Origin: Pseudomonadota bacterium
Lineage (GTDB): Bacteria > Pseudomonadota > Gammaproteobacteria > Xanthomonadales > Xanthomonadaceae
Length of the DNA: 29,001 nucleotides
NCBI GenBank assembly: GCA_023386795.1
Contig: JAEWJB010000058.1
Span: 1-29,001 of the forward strand
Reading direction: 5' to 3'
Under the pieces are notes generated by a model, which ran no database searches, was not told the DNA's origin, and worked only from the letters and a program-made list of their open reading frames with translations. How positions within the stretch are numbered: the stretch's first letter is position 1; every line of letters begins with the position of its first letter. A program made the translations under genes and the position numbers. Shown here in pieces: positions 15,134 to 23,684 of the stretch.

Positions 15134-15742
15134 ATGCTGCACGTTGCGCGCCCCCTAGGGCCGGATGTCGCCGGGTTACCTGACGTGGTACCCGAGTTTC
15201 CGGTCGTTTCCGATGCACTGCGCTGGCGAGGTTCGGGCGAGCTGCCCGCGCCGGGCATGCCCCATCCGGGCCAGTTGGCTGCGCTGGGCATCGTCCTGTG
15301 TCTTTATCGGCCTGCCTTGGGGCCGGAACTGGAAGGCTGGCGGCGTGCTCGCGTCATTGCGGCCTGCCAGCAGCTCGATAGCGACGGCCTGCACGAATGG
15401 CTGGAATTCTTCGATGCGCAGGGTCACTGCTGCTGGCAGTTGTGCCTGCTGCCGGACAGCGACTTCCTTGCCTGGGACCGCCTGCTGGCCGGCGTGCCGG
15501 CGCTGGCCGCCGCGCGGGGCGGCGGCGTGGCCGAACGCCTGTGGCGACGGCTGGCCAACCGCCTGCGGGGCGCCGAGTCGTGGCAGGGCACCGTGCTGCG
15601 CCTGCGCGCGGCCGGCCCCTTGGGCATGACGCTGGCTGCGCAGGCGGCCACGCCCTCGCCACTGGGGTTGCAGGTGGCACGGCGATGGCCACGGGACGAG
15701 GCGCTGGTCGGCACCGACAAGGAAGTGCTGCACGAGACCTGA
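15134..15742 (+). CDS. Uncharacterised protein downstream of hemP
   Basis: Protein of 202 aa, no signal peptide or membrane segment, so probably cytosolic. I do not recognise a defined domain. Visible features are a proline-rich N-terminal third, a tryptophan- and cysteine-containing core (LHEWLEFFDAQGHCCWQLCL), an alanine/arginine-rich helix-like region near 120-150, and a basic C-terminus. The core vaguely recalls haem-degrading/carrier proteins of the HemS/HutX type, but that is a weak impression. The ATG at 15134 has AGGAAG five nt upstream. Its position after the Fur-controlled hemP makes an iron- or haem-related role likely by association only. Confidence 0.75.
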   Translation: MLHVARPLGPDVAGLPDVVPEFPVVSDALRWRGSGELPAPGMPHPGQLAALGIVLCLYRPALGPELEGWRRARVIAACQQLDSDGLHEWLEFFDAQGHCCWQLCLLPDSDFLAWDRLLAGVPALAAARGGGVAERLWRRLANRLRGAESWQGTVLRLRAAGPLGMTLAAQAATPSPLGLQVARRWPRDEALVGTDKEVLHET

Positions 15743-15899
15743 CCTGGCTGCCGGGTAAGCGGCGCCGCCGGGCCCGTGCATGCGCCGACTGGCTGGCGGG
15801 GATGCCCGCGTCCCGTATCGCGGCGGGTTCACGCCCGGATCATGGATGCGGCGGCGGCGATGCCGCATGCTTCACCCTTCCTCCCCTCGTGCGTGTGCC

Positions 15900-16244
15900 A
15901 TGCCCTGGACTGCCTACGTCTACCCCGTGCTGTTGCTGCTCGCCAGCAACGTCTTCATGACCTTTGCCTGGTACGGCCACCTCAAGTACAAGAGTGCGCC
16001 ATTGCTGCTGGTCATCCTCGCCAGCTGGGGCATCGCTTTCTTCGAGTACTGCCTGCAGGTGCCGGGCAACCGCTTGGGCAGCGCGGTGTATTCCGCGCCG
16101 CAGCTCAAGGGCATCCAGGAGGTGATCACGCTGCTGGTGTTCGCCGGCTTCTCGGCGACCTACCTGGGCCAGTCGCTGAAGTGGAACCACTGGGTCGCCT
16201 TCGTGCTGATCGCCGTGGCGGCGTTTTTCATGTTCAAGGAGTGA
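15900..16244 (+). CDS. DUF486 (DMT-like) small membrane protein
   Basis: Protein of 114 aa that is almost wholly hydrophobic, with four transmembrane segments (about 5-25, 33-50, 72-90 and 95-112). The features FAWYGHLKYK, SWGIAFFEYCLQVPGNR and LKGIQEVITL mark the DUF486 family, a small relative of the drug/metabolite transporter superfamily with no assigned substrate. The ATG at 15900 fits the conserved start; the frame is open from 15780, and no clear Shine-Dalgarno is present. It is convergent with the ABC permease gene, separated by 28 nt. The 157-nt gap before it holds nothing I can identify. Confidence 0.9.
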   Translation: MPWTAYVYPVLLLLASNVFMTFAWYGHLKYKSAPLLLVILASWGIAFFEYCLQVPGNRLGSAVYSAPQLKGIQEVITLLVFAGFSATYLGQSLKWNHWVAFVLIAVAAFFMFKE

Positions 16245-16272
16245 GGCGACGCCCGGCGCCGCCCCCGCGGGT

Positions 16273-18753
16273 TCAATCCTCGCGCAGCGCCAAAGCGGGG
16301 GGCACGCGCAGTACCCGGCGCGTGCCCCACCAGCCGGCGAGCATGCTCAGTGCGGTACCGAGCAGCCCGCCCAGCAATAGCGCCGGCCAGGGCGCCGGCA
16401 GCGAGAGTTCGAACACCTGCCGCGCCACCAACGTGCCGATCGCCGCGGCGGCGCCTACCGCCAGGATCGAGGCGCTCAGGCCCAGCGCGCCGAATTCCAC
16501 CAGCACCGCGCCACGCAGTTGCGTGCGGCGCGCGCCGAGCGTGCGCAATACCGCGCTGTCGTAGCGACGTTCGCCGGCGGTGGATTGCAGCGCGGCCAGC
16601 AGCACCAGCAGGCCGGCCATCAGGCTGAAGCCCATCACCAGCTGCACGGCTTGGCCCACCCGTGTCATCACTTCGCGCACGCGCGAGAGGATGGCGTCGA
16701 TGTCGAGCAGCGACAAGTTGGGGAAATCCCGGGTCATCGTGCCCAGCTCGCTGGCGCGCGCGTGCGGCAGGTGGAAGCTGGAGATCAGGTTGTACGGCGC
16801 GTCGCCCACGGCGCCCTCGTTGAGCAGCAGGAAGAAGTTCACCCGGAAGGAATCCCACTCGGCCTTGCGCAGGCTGGTGACGGTGAAACTGCGTTCCTGT
16901 TCGCCCATCAGCAGGCTGATGCGATCCCCCAGTTTGACGCCGTAACGCTGCGCCCAGGCTTCTTCAACGGAGGCTTCGGCGGCAGTGCTGTCGGCCGCCC
17001 AGAACTTTCCGGACGCCAGCGTGTTGGCTGGCGGGAAGGTGTGCCGCCAGGAGAAATTCACCGGTCGGTTGCCGTCGTCGGTGTCGTCCGGGTCGCGGTC
17101 CAGGCGTTGCGGGGCGCGGCCGTTGATCGACAACAGGCGCCCGGTACCGAACGGCTCGACCTCCGGCTTGGCCACGCCCAGCGCTTTCAGCCTCGCAAGC
17201 ACCGCGCCGGACTGGTCCGGCTGGATGTTCATCAGGAAATAGTTCGGCGTATCGGCCGGCAAGCGCGCCTGCCACTGGTTGAGCAGGCCCGGACCCACGA
17301 CCGCGAGCAGCAACAGCGCGCACAACGACAACGACAGGCCGACCAGCTGCAGCACGCTCAGCGCGCGTCGCCGTGCCAGCGAGGCCAGGCCGAGCCGCCA
17401 CGCGCCGTGCAAGCGATGCTGAAGGCGACGCAGCAGCCACAGCAGGCCCACGCCCGCCAGCCCGGCCAGCGTGGCCAGGGCCGCCAAGCCGCCCAGCACC
17501 CACGCCGCCAGGCGCGCATCGCCGGTGGCCTGGACGGTGAGCGCGAGCGTGGCGGCCAGCGCGGCGCCATAAGCCAGCACGGACACCGGCGGGGTGGCGG
17601 CGAAGCTGCGGTTGAGCACGCGCATTGGGGGGATCCCGCGCAGTCGCAGCAGCGGGGGCAACGCGAAGCCGAGCAACAGCAACAGGCCGATACCGGCCCC
17701 GGCAAGCGCCGGCGTGGCCTGCGGCAGCGGCAGTCGGTTGGGCACCAGGTTGCCGAGCAGTTCGACCAATCCCGATTGCACCGCCATGCCCAGTCCCACC
17801 CCGATCAGGCACGCCGGCACGGCGGTGAACAGCAGTTGCAGCGCGAACGTGGCGAGGATGTCGTTCTGCCGCGCGCCCAGGCAGCGCAGCACGGCGACCT
17901 GGTCAATGCGGCGCACCGCGAAACGGTTGGCCGCCAGCGCGGTGGCGACGCCGGAAAGCAGCACGGCGAGCAGCGCGGACAGCGCGAGAAAACGGCCCGC
18001 GCGGTCAAACGCGTTGCGCAGGCCGCGTTGGGTGTCCTCGATACCCAGCAGGCGCCAGTCCGCGGCACGCGGCTTGAGCCATTCCCGGAAATCTGCGATC
18101 GCGTCGCTGTCGCCGGCGAACATCAACCGGTACGACGCCCGGCTGCCGGGGCCAAGCAAGCCCGCGCCATCCACGTCTGCGCGATTGACCACCAGCGGAG
18201 GGGCGAGTTGCAGCAGTTCCCCGGACGCATCCGGCTCAGCCGCGAGCACCGCGGCGATTCGCACCTGGCCGGCCCCGAACTCAAGCGCGTCGCCGACGCG
18301 CAGCCCGAGGGCATCCAGCAGGCGCGCGTCGGCGTAGGCCTGCCCCGGTGCGGGCGGCGCGGCGGGGTGCGCCGCCCCATCGGCGGTGTCGCCGCGGATC
18401 TCGAGCGTGCCGCGCAACGGATACCCCGCCTCCACCGCGCTGATGCCGGCCATCTGGCTGGCATCGCCATGGAACAGCACGCTGGGGAAACTGACCATGC
18501 GCGTGTGCTGCAGCCCGCGCTTGCGGGCTTCGGCGTCGAAGCTGCGCGGGATGTCCTGGCGCCCGCTCAGCCCGAGGTCGCCGCCCAGCACTTCGGCCGC
18601 GCTGCTGGTCAGCGCCAGCGTGACGCGGTTGACCAGGGTGCCGACGGCGGTCATGACCGCCACGCCGAGGACGAGGGCGGCGAATACGGTGAGCAGGTCG
18701 CCGGCAAGGAACTCGCGCCGCGTCGCCCGTGCGGCCTGGCGCCAGGGACTCAT
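16273..18753 (-). CDS. YbbP-type ABC transporter permease (FtsX domains)
   Basis: Inner-membrane permease of 826 aa, close to E. coli YbbP (804). Layout: a first transmembrane helix at about 20-45 (LLTVFAALVLGVAVM), a large periplasmic region, an FtsX domain with three helices from about 255 to 355, a central hydrophobic group near 385-490, a second periplasmic region, and a C-terminal FtsX domain near 700-826 (LLVLLAALQSTAGERRYDSA, VLRTLGARR). Such permeases act as mechanotransmitters or extract lipids or lipoproteins; the substrate is unknown. The start overlaps the stop of the ATPase gene by 4 nt, so the pair is coupled. Confidence 0.92.
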   Translation of the reverse strand: MSPWRQAARATRREFLAGDLLTVFAALVLGVAVMTAVGTLVNRVTLALTSSAAEVLGGDLGLSGRQDIPRSFDAEARKRGLQHTRMVSFPSVLFHGDASQMAGISAVEAGYPLRGTLEIRGDTADGAAHPAAPPAPGQAYADARLLDALGLRVGDALEFGAGQVRIAAVLAAEPDASGELLQLAPPLVVNRADVDGAGLLGPGSRASYRLMFAGDSDAIADFREWLKPRAADWRLLGIEDTQRGLRNAFDRAGRFLALSALLAVLLSGVATALAANRFAVRRIDQVAVLRCLGARQNDILATFALQLLFTAVPACLIGVGLGMAVQSGLVELLGNLVPNRLPLPQATPALAGAGIGLLLLLGFALPPLLRLRGIPPMRVLNRSFAATPPVSVLAYGAALAATLALTVQATGDARLAAWVLGGLAALATLAGLAGVGLLWLLRRLQHRLHGAWRLGLASLARRRALSVLQLVGLSLSLCALLLLAVVGPGLLNQWQARLPADTPNYFLMNIQPDQSGAVLARLKALGVAKPEVEPFGTGRLLSINGRAPQRLDRDPDDTDDGNRPVNFSWRHTFPPANTLASGKFWAADSTAAEASVEEAWAQRYGVKLGDRISLLMGEQERSFTVTSLRKAEWDSFRVNFFLLLNEGAVGDAPYNLISSFHLPHARASELGTMTRDFPNLSLLDIDAILSRVREVMTRVGQAVQLVMGFSLMAGLLVLLAALQSTAGERRYDSAVLRTLGARRTQLRGAVLVEFGALGLSASILAVGAAAAIGTLVARQVFELSLPAPWPALLLGGLLGTALSMLAGWWGTRRVLRVPPALALRED

Positions 18754-19424
18754 GCGGTCACGCTGTCCTGGCGCTGCAGGCGCCCCTCGTCGATGCGGTA
18801 GACGTGCTGGCAGCGTTGCGCCAAGTGCATGTCATGGGTGACCAGCACCAGCGTGGTGCCGCTGCCGGCGTTGAGCGCGAACAACAGGTCGCTGACCTGC
18901 TTGCCGGTGGCGTGGTCGAGGCTGCCGGTGGGCTCGTCGGCGAACAGGATGCGCGGCCGCGCGACGAATGCGCGCGCGATCGCCACGCGCTGCTGTTCGC
19001 CGCCGGAAAGCTGGCGCGGATAGTGGCGCGCACGCGCCGACAGGCCCACCGCCTGCAGCACTTCGCGCACGCGCGCCGGATCTTCGCGCCCGGCCAGTTC
19101 CAATGGCAGGGCCACGTTTTCCTCTGCGGTAAGCGAGGGCAGCAGATGGAAGCTCTGGAACACGAAGCCGACTTCGCGCGCGCGCAAGGCGGCGCGTGCT
19201 TCCTCGTCCAGGGTGTCCAGCGCCTGGCCGGCCAGCACGATGCTGCCGCGGCTGGGCAGGTCCAGGCCGGCGAGCAGGCCGAGCAGGGTGGTCTTGCCCG
19301 AGCCGGATGCGCCGACGATCGCCACGCTGTCGCCGGCGGCCACGCTCAGCGCAATGTCGTCGAGGATGTGCAGCGTGCCTTCGGGGCCGGCGACGGACTT
19401 GCCGACGCCGTGCGCGTCGATCAC
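18750..19424 (-). CDS. YbbA-type ABC transporter ATPase
   Basis: ATP-binding subunit of 224 aa for the permease encoded directly downstream. Walker A GASGSGKT at 38-45, Q-loop FVFQSFHL, signature LSGGEQQR at 139-146, Walker B ILFADEPTG at 159-167, and switch His197 in VLVTHD are all intact, so it should hydrolyse ATP. It belongs to the LolD/MacB/YbbA group. No in-frame ATG precedes the homology, so the GTG at 19424 is taken; there is no clear Shine-Dalgarno, and an alternative non-ATG start a few codons upstream is possible. It is divergent from the tesA-like gene with only 43 nt between starts, matching the ybbA/tesA arrangement of E. coli. Confidence 0.94.
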   Translation of the reverse strand: MIDAHGVGKSVAGPEGTLHILDDIALSVAAGDSVAIVGASGSGKTTLLGLLAGLDLPSRGSIVLAGQALDTLDEEARAALRAREVGFVFQSFHLLPSLTAEENVALPLELAGREDPARVREVLQAVGLSARARHYPRQLSGGEQQRVAIARAFVARPRILFADEPTGSLDHATGKQVSDLLFALNAGSGTTLVLVTHDMHLAQRCQHVYRIDEGRLQRQDSVTA

Positions 19425-19467
19425 GGTAGGCTGGGAGGCAGGCAGACTGTCGATGAGGAATTCTCCG

Positions 19468-20115
19468 ATGCGTGGAAACCGGGTACTGCGCGGATGGTGC
19501 TGGAGCTGGCTGTTGGCATGCTGGCTGCTTGTGCCGGGCCTTGCCTATGCCAAAGGTACGCCCGGCCCGATCCTGGTGGTCGGCGACAGCCTCAGTGCCG
19601 CCCACAACATTCCGGTGCAATCTGGATGGGTGAGCCTGCTCGAGCAGCGCCTCAAGCAACAGATGAAGGCGCCCCCGGCCGTCATCAATGCCAGCATCAG
19701 CGGCGAGACCACCTCCGGCGCGCTCACGCGCCTGCCCGGCCTGCTGGAGAAGCACAAGCCGGGCGTCCTGGTGATCGAACTCGGCGGGAACGATGCCTTG
19801 CGCGGGCTGACGCCGGCGCAACTGCAGGCAAACCTGGAAAAGATGATCGTGCTGGGGCAGGGCGCCGGCGCCAAGGTGCTGCTGCTGGGCATCGACGTGC
19901 CGCCGAACTACGGGCCGGCCTATCGCCAGCGCCTGCGGCAGGTTTACGCCGGGCTTGCGCAGCGCCACCGCGTCGCCTTGGTGCCGTTTCTGCTGGAAGG
20001 AGTGGCACTGGACCCCAAGCTGATGCAGTCCGATGGCCTGCACCCGAACGCTGCCGGCCAACCGAAGGTGCTGGAGAACGTCTGGCCGGCGCTCAAGCCC
20101 CTGCTAAGCAATTGA
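19468..20115 (+). CDS. tesA: TesA-like arylesterase / lysophospholipase (SGNH hydrolase)
   Basis: Periplasmic esterase of 215 aa. It has a signal peptide with probable cleavage after LAYA (residue 28). SGNH blocks: GDSLSAAHN with nucleophile Ser41, SISGETTSG (block II, Gly79), GGNDALRG with Asn108, and DGLHPN with Asp189 and His192. E. coli TesA is a thioesterase/protease/lysophospholipase of the same type. GAGGAA (19455-19460) favours the ATG at 19468 over an in-frame ATG at 19453. TAGGCT at 19427-19432 could be a -10 box but would lie close to the divergent ABC ATPase start. Confidence 0.93.
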   Translation: MRGNRVLRGWCWSWLLACWLLVPGLAYAKGTPGPILVVGDSLSAAHNIPVQSGWVSLLEQRLKQQMKAPPAVINASISGETTSGALTRLPGLLEKHKPGVLVIELGGNDALRGLTPAQLQANLEKMIVLGQGAGAKVLLLGIDVPPNYGPAYRQRLRQVYAGLAQRHRVALVPFLLEGVALDPKLMQSDGLHPNAAGQPKVLENVWPALKPLLSN

Positions 20116-20207
20116 TCTGAAAGGGTGAAAAGTTTCGCGCGGGCCTTCACGCCGCATCCACCGGCGATCGGGCATGTTTCACAAAGCTGAAGACCCGAGG
20201 AACCTCC

Positions 20208-20921
20208 ATGCGTCAGACCAAGGAAACGTCCGGCCTCGTGCTGGTCGTCGAAGACAACCGCAATATCTCCGAGATGATCGGCGAATACCTGGAAGGCCGT
20301 GGCTTCGAGGTGGATTACGCCTGCGATGGCCTGGACGGTTACCGCCTGGCGGCCGAGAACAGCTATGACGTGGTCGTGCTCGACCTCATGCTGCCGCGCC
20401 TGGACGGCATCGAGGTCTGCCGCCGCCTGCGCAACGACGCGCGCAAGTCCACGCCGGTGCTGATGCTGACCGCGCGCGACACGCTCGACGACAAGCTCAC
20501 CGGCCTGGGCTTCGGCGCCGATGACTACCTCACCAAGCCGTTCGCGATCCAGGAACTGGAAGCCCGCCTGCGCGCGCTGATCCGCCGCGAGCGTCGCCAG
20601 GTGGGTTCGGAAGTGCTCAAGGTGGCTGACCTGGTGCTCGACCCGGTGAGCATGCGCGCCACGCGTGCCGGGACCGAGCTGCAGCTCTCGCCGATCGGCC
20701 TGCGCTTGCTGACCATCCTGATGCGCGAATCGCCGCGCGTGGTCACCCGCCAGGAAATCGAGCGCGAGATCTGGGGCAACGGCCTGCCGGACTCGGACAC
20801 CCTGCGCAGCCACCTCTACAACCTGCGCAAGATCATCGACAAGCCGTTCGACCGTCCGCTGCTGCACACCGTGCAGAGCGCCGGTTATCGCATCGCCGAT
20901 ATCGCCCAGCCGATGGGCTGA
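20208..20921 (+). CDS. OmpR-family response regulator
   Basis: Two-domain DNA-binding response regulator of 237 aa. Receiver domain (about 10-125): acidic pair Glu15/Asp16, phosphoacceptor Asp59 in VVVLDLMLPRLDG, switch Thr89 and conserved Lys111 in ADDYLTKPF. The C-terminal winged helix (about 140-232) includes LQLSPIGLRLLTILM, EIEREIWG, DTLRSHLYNLRKIID and a final VQSAGYRI. GAGGAA lies just before the ATG. The likely partner kinase gene follows after 183 nt on the same strand. The stimulus and targets are unknown; I cannot match it confidently to a named Xanthomonas system. Confidence 0.95.
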   Translation: MRQTKETSGLVLVVEDNRNISEMIGEYLEGRGFEVDYACDGLDGYRLAAENSYDVVVLDLMLPRLDGIEVCRRLRNDARKSTPVLMLTARDTLDDKLTGLGFGADDYLTKPFAIQELEARLRALIRRERRQVGSEVLKVADLVLDPVSMRATRAGTELQLSPIGLRLLTILMRESPRVVTRQEIEREIWGNGLPDSDTLRSHLYNLRKIIDKPFDRPLLHTVQSAGYRIADIAQPMG

Positions 20922-20931
20922 GGCAACGCCT

Positions 20932-20958
20932 CGCCGGTGGCCCGACCGGTCACCGGCG
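20932..20958. repeat. Inverted repeat after the response regulator gene
   Basis: Arms CGCCGGTG (20932-20939) and CACCGGCG (20951-20958) pair perfectly around 11 nt, starting 10 nt after the stop codon. It could attenuate read-through into the kinase gene; no T-run follows, so this is tentative. Confidence 0.35.
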
Positions 20959-21015
20959 ATGGCGCGATCCGGCGCCGTGCGCCGTGATCGCGTGTTCTTT
21001 CCACCCGAGGGTCGC

Positions 21016-21038
21016 CGCATGCATGTTCCACGCATGCA
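21016..21038 (+). promoter_or_regulatory. Direct repeat CGCATGCA upstream of the kinase promoter
   Basis: CGCATGCA occurs at 21016-21023 and again at 21031-21038, 15 nt apart, roughly 48 to 70 nt before the predicted kinase transcript start. TGCATG/CATGCA also forms a 6-bp hairpin here. Direct repeats suit OmpR-family regulators, although their usual spacing is 10-11 nt. Confidence 0.25.
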
Positions 21039-21073
21039 CGCGCGGCTGACAGCGGGATCACGCGCGCATTGCC

Positions 21074-21079
21074 TATAAT
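21074..21079 (+). promoter_or_regulatory. Consensus -10 box of the histidine kinase gene
   Basis: A perfect TATAAT lies 25 nt before the ATG at 21105, giving a predicted transcript start near 21086. No TTGACA-like hexamer is at the normal distance; CTGACA at 21046-21051 is 22 nt away, so an activator may be needed. Confidence 0.6.
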
Positions 21080-21104
21080 CGCGGCGCAATCCCAGGACGC
21101 CGCA

Positions 21105-22376
21105 ATGCCGCACGGCCTACCGCGAAAAATCCGGCTCGCCTTCATCCTGCAGACCGTCCTCGCCAGCCTGGCGATTCTCATGGGCGGCTACCTGGTGTCG
21201 CTGGTGATCAAGCACGGCTTGGTGCGCTCGGTGCTGGAGGACGAGGCTGGCCACTATTGGCAGCTGTACGAGGCCTCCAGCGCGCAGCCGCCGCCGAACA
21301 CGGCCAACATCCGCGGTTACCTGGTGCCCAGCGGGCGCTCCAACCTCTCTCTGCCGGACAACCTGCGCCCGCTCGCGCCGGGCTACCACGAACTGGCGGA
21401 CGACAACCAGCTGGTGCTGGTGGACCAGCGCGAAAGCGGCCGGCTGTACCTGGTATTCATGCGCTCGCAGGCCGAGCGCATGGCGTTCTGGTTCGGCATC
21501 GTGCCGGTGCTGTTGATCCTGCTGGCGATCTACGCGGTGTCATGGATCACCTACCGGGCGTCCAAGCGGCTGGTTTCGCCGATCAACTGGCTGGCGCGCC
21601 GCGTCGCGAATTGGGACCCGCGCAATCCCGACGTGGAAGAACTGGCCCCCGCGCGCCTGCCGCCGGACCTCCAGGGCGAGACCCGGCAATTGGCCTCGGC
21701 CCTGCATTCGCTGGGCGTGCGGGTACGCGACCACGTGGCCCGCGAGCGCAACTTCACCCGCGATGCCAGCCACGAGCTGCGCACGCCACTGACCGTGATC
21801 CGCGTCGCCAGCGACATGGCCACGGCCGACCCGGACTTGCCACCGCGGCTGGATCGCAGCCTGCGCCGCATCCAGCGCGCCGGGCGCGACATGGAGGCGG
21901 TGATCGACGCTTTCCTGATCCTCGCCCGCGAGGCGGAGATCGAGCCCCAGAGCGAAGCCTTCGATGCCGCCGACCTGGTGGAAGATGAGGTGGAGAGCGC
22001 GCGCGAGCTGCTCGGCACCCGTCCCGTGCGCGTGGACATCCTGCGTACCGCCGACCTGCAGCTGTTCGCGCCGCCGCGGGTGCTGCGCGTGGTGCTGAGC
22101 AACCTGCTGCGCAATGCCTGCGCCTATACCGACGAGGGGCGCGTGGAAGTGGAGATCGGCGCGGACCGGATCATCGTGCGCGATACCGGCATCGGCATGA
22201 CGCCGGAGGCCGCGGCGCGCGCGTTCGAGCCGTTCTATCGCGCCGACCCCACCCGGCCGCAGGGCACGGGCCTGGGCTTGTCGATCGTGCGTCGCCTGTG
22301 CGACCGCTTCGGCTGGCGGACCGAGCTGAGCAGCGAGCCCGGTGTGGGCACCTCGGTGTCGGTGATCTTCGTCTGA
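21105..22376 (+). CDS. Sensor histidine kinase
   Basis: Inner-membrane kinase of 423 aa. Transmembrane helices lie at about 11-36 and 128-150, flanking a periplasmic sensor of about 90 residues with no motif I recognise. A HAMP-like linker follows, then the H-box FTRDASHELRTPLT with His223, N-box LSNLLRNACAY, G1 VRDTGIGM, F-box FEPFYR and G2 GTGLGLSIV. It is a complete, non-hybrid kinase. The ATG at 21105 is preferred because a consensus -10 lies at 21074 and AGGA sits at 21094-21097; an in-frame TTG at 21069 would fall in front of that promoter. It presumably phosphorylates the regulator encoded upstream, yet seems to have its own promoter. Confidence 0.94.
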   Translation: MPHGLPRKIRLAFILQTVLASLAILMGGYLVSLVIKHGLVRSVLEDEAGHYWQLYEASSAQPPPNTANIRGYLVPSGRSNLSLPDNLRPLAPGYHELADDNQLVLVDQRESGRLYLVFMRSQAERMAFWFGIVPVLLILLAIYAVSWITYRASKRLVSPINWLARRVANWDPRNPDVEELAPARLPPDLQGETRQLASALHSLGVRVRDHVARERNFTRDASHELRTPLTVIRVASDMATADPDLPPRLDRSLRRIQRAGRDMEAVIDAFLILAREAEIEPQSEAFDAADLVEDEVESARELLGTRPVRVDILRTADLQLFAPPRVLRVVLSNLLRNACAYTDEGRVEVEIGADRIIVRDTGIGMTPEAAARAFEPFYRADPTRPQGTGLGLSIVRRLCDRFGWRTELSSEPGVGTSVSVIFV

Positions 22377-22378
22377 AA

Positions 22379-22397
22379 CGGCGCGCGTGACGCGCCG
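22379..22397. terminator. Hairpin between convergent kinase and SGNH genes
   Basis: Arms CGGCGCG (22379-22385) and CGCGCCG (22391-22397) pair perfectly around CGTGA, just after the kinase stop. On the minus strand it is followed by TTTCAG, a minimal U-stretch for the SGNH gene. Confidence 0.55.
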
Positions 22398-22418
22398 CTC
22401 AGGCTTCGCCGGGGGTAC

Positions 22419-23117
22419 TTACTTCGCCAGTTCCGGTGCCACGACCTGGCGCCAGATCGCATAGCCGGCGGGCGTCATGTGGAGCATGTCCTCGCGGAAC
22501 AGCTCAGGCCGCGGCTGGCCATCCGGCCCCAGCATCGGGGTGTAGACGTCGAGGAAGTCCACGTTGCTGAAGCGCTTGCCGGCCTCGCGGATCAATCCGT
22601 TGGCTTCGGCGATCTGCGGCAGCAGCTGCGCGCGCGAAGGGCTGGGCTTGATCGAGATATAGGCGATGCGGGTGTCGGGCAGGTCGCGGCGCACGCGGGT
22701 CACGAAGGCGACGAAGTCGTCGCGCACCTGTTGCGGCGTGCGCCCGGCGTTGAGGTCGTTGTCGCCGGCATAGAACACGATCAGGCGCGGCGCGTAGGGG
22801 ATGACGATGCGGTCGGCATACCAGGTGCTGTCGCGCACCTCCGAACCGCCGAAGCCGCGGTTGATCACCTTCTGGCCGGGGAAGTCGGTGGCCAGCGAAT
22901 CCCAGAAGCGGATCGAGGAGCTGCCGACGAACAGCACCGCACCGCGCGGCGGCGGCTGTTGCGCGTCGAGCGCCTGGAAGCGGGCGATGTCGCCTTCCCA
23001 GGCCGGGTTGGACACCTGCTCGGGAATGCGCGGGGCCGGCGCGGGCGCACGGGCATGTGCCAGCGGGGCGGCGAGGAACAGCAGCAGCGCACAGCTGCGC
23101 AGGAAGGGAGCGGTCAC
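22419..23117 (-). CDS. Secreted SGNH/GDSL hydrolase
   Basis: Protein of 232 aa with an N-terminal signal peptide (hydrophobic 9-20, likely cleavage near LAHA or HARA at 20-23). SGNH elements: FVGSSSIRFW with the nucleophile probably Ser67, INRGFGGSEV (block II), FYAGDNDL with Asn120, and DMLHMTPAGY with Asp210 and His213. This is the GSSS branch, often annotated as lipase or acetylhydrolase-like; the substrate is unknown. It differs clearly from the TesA-like protein at 19468. The start is a GTG at 23117 with a strong GAGGAGA six nt upstream. It is divergent from dgkA and convergent with the kinase gene. Confidence 0.92.
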   Translation of the reverse strand: MTAPFLRSCALLLFLAAPLAHARAPAPAPRIPEQVSNPAWEGDIARFQALDAQQPPPRGAVLFVGSSSIRFWDSLATDFPGQKVINRGFGGSEVRDSTWYADRIVIPYAPRLIVFYAGDNDLNAGRTPQQVRDDFVAFVTRVRRDLPDTRIAYISIKPSPSRAQLLPQIAEANGLIREAGKRFSNVDFLDVYTPMLGPDGQPRPELFREDMLHMTPAGYAIWRQVVAPELAK

Positions 23118-23303
23118 ACGTATCTCCTCGTATTTCGACGAGCCGACACCTTAACCCGATGCGCCGTGACGGCCCAGCCGACCCTTTTCCGACAGGCGGA
23201 CGCCAGCGCTTGTGGCAAAATCCCACTTTCTCTCGATTCCTCCAGGCTCCGATGGGCATTCCCCTGGCGTCCCGTTCGCGCCGCGTGCGCGGTCAGTACT
23301 GAC

Positions 23304-23684
23304 ATGGCCGATACCTCCGGGCATCTGCCGCGCGGGCCGGCGCGCATCTTCAAGGCTGCCGTATGGTCCATGCAGGGCCTGCGCGCGGCGTGGCTGCATG
23401 AGTCCTCGTTCCGGCTGGAGGTATACCTGGCGGTGGTGCTGACGCCGTTGGCGCTGTGGTGGGGGCATGACGCCATCGAGCGCGTGCTGCTGATCGGCTC
23501 GATGCTGCTGGTGCTGGCGATGGAGCTGGCCAATTCGGCGATCGAGGCGGTCATCGAGCGCTACGGCCCGGAGTACCACGAGCTGGCCGGCCGCGCCAAG
23601 GACATGGGCTCGGCGGCGGTGTTCGTGCTGATGCTCAACGTGCTGCTGTGCTGGGGGCTGATCCTCGGCCCGCGCCTGTTCTGA
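23304..23684 (+). CDS. dgkA: Diacylglycerol kinase
   Basis: Small inner-membrane enzyme of 126 aa that phosphorylates diacylglycerol to phosphatidic acid, recycling lipid released during envelope glucan modification. Three transmembrane segments (about 38-53, 60-78, 103-122). The signature MELANSAIEAVIE contains Glu74 and Glu81, equivalent to the catalytic/metal Glu69 and Glu76 of E. coli DgkA; GRAKDMGSAAV follows. The ATG at 23304 has no clear Shine-Dalgarno. The 186-nt divergent gap to the SGNH gene contains CAAAAT at 23216-23221 as a possible -10, without a good -35. terC follows after 30 nt. Confidence 0.95.
   Translation: MADTSGHLPRGPARIFKAAVWSMQGLRAAWLHESSFRLEVYLAVVLTPLALWWGHDAIERVLLIGSMLLVLAMELANSAIEAVIERYGPEYHELAGRAKDMGSAAVFVLMLNVLLCWGLILGPRLF

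Noticed and set aside
16519..18801. Long plus-strand open frame opposite the ABC permease
   Set aside because: Gln/Arg/His-rich shadow of a clear FtsX-type permease gene; no domain.
21069..21104. TTG at 21069 as the start of the sensor kinase
   Set aside because: The extra residues would be encoded across the TATAAT box and leader; the ATG at 21105 has AGGA upstream and fits the transmembrane start.
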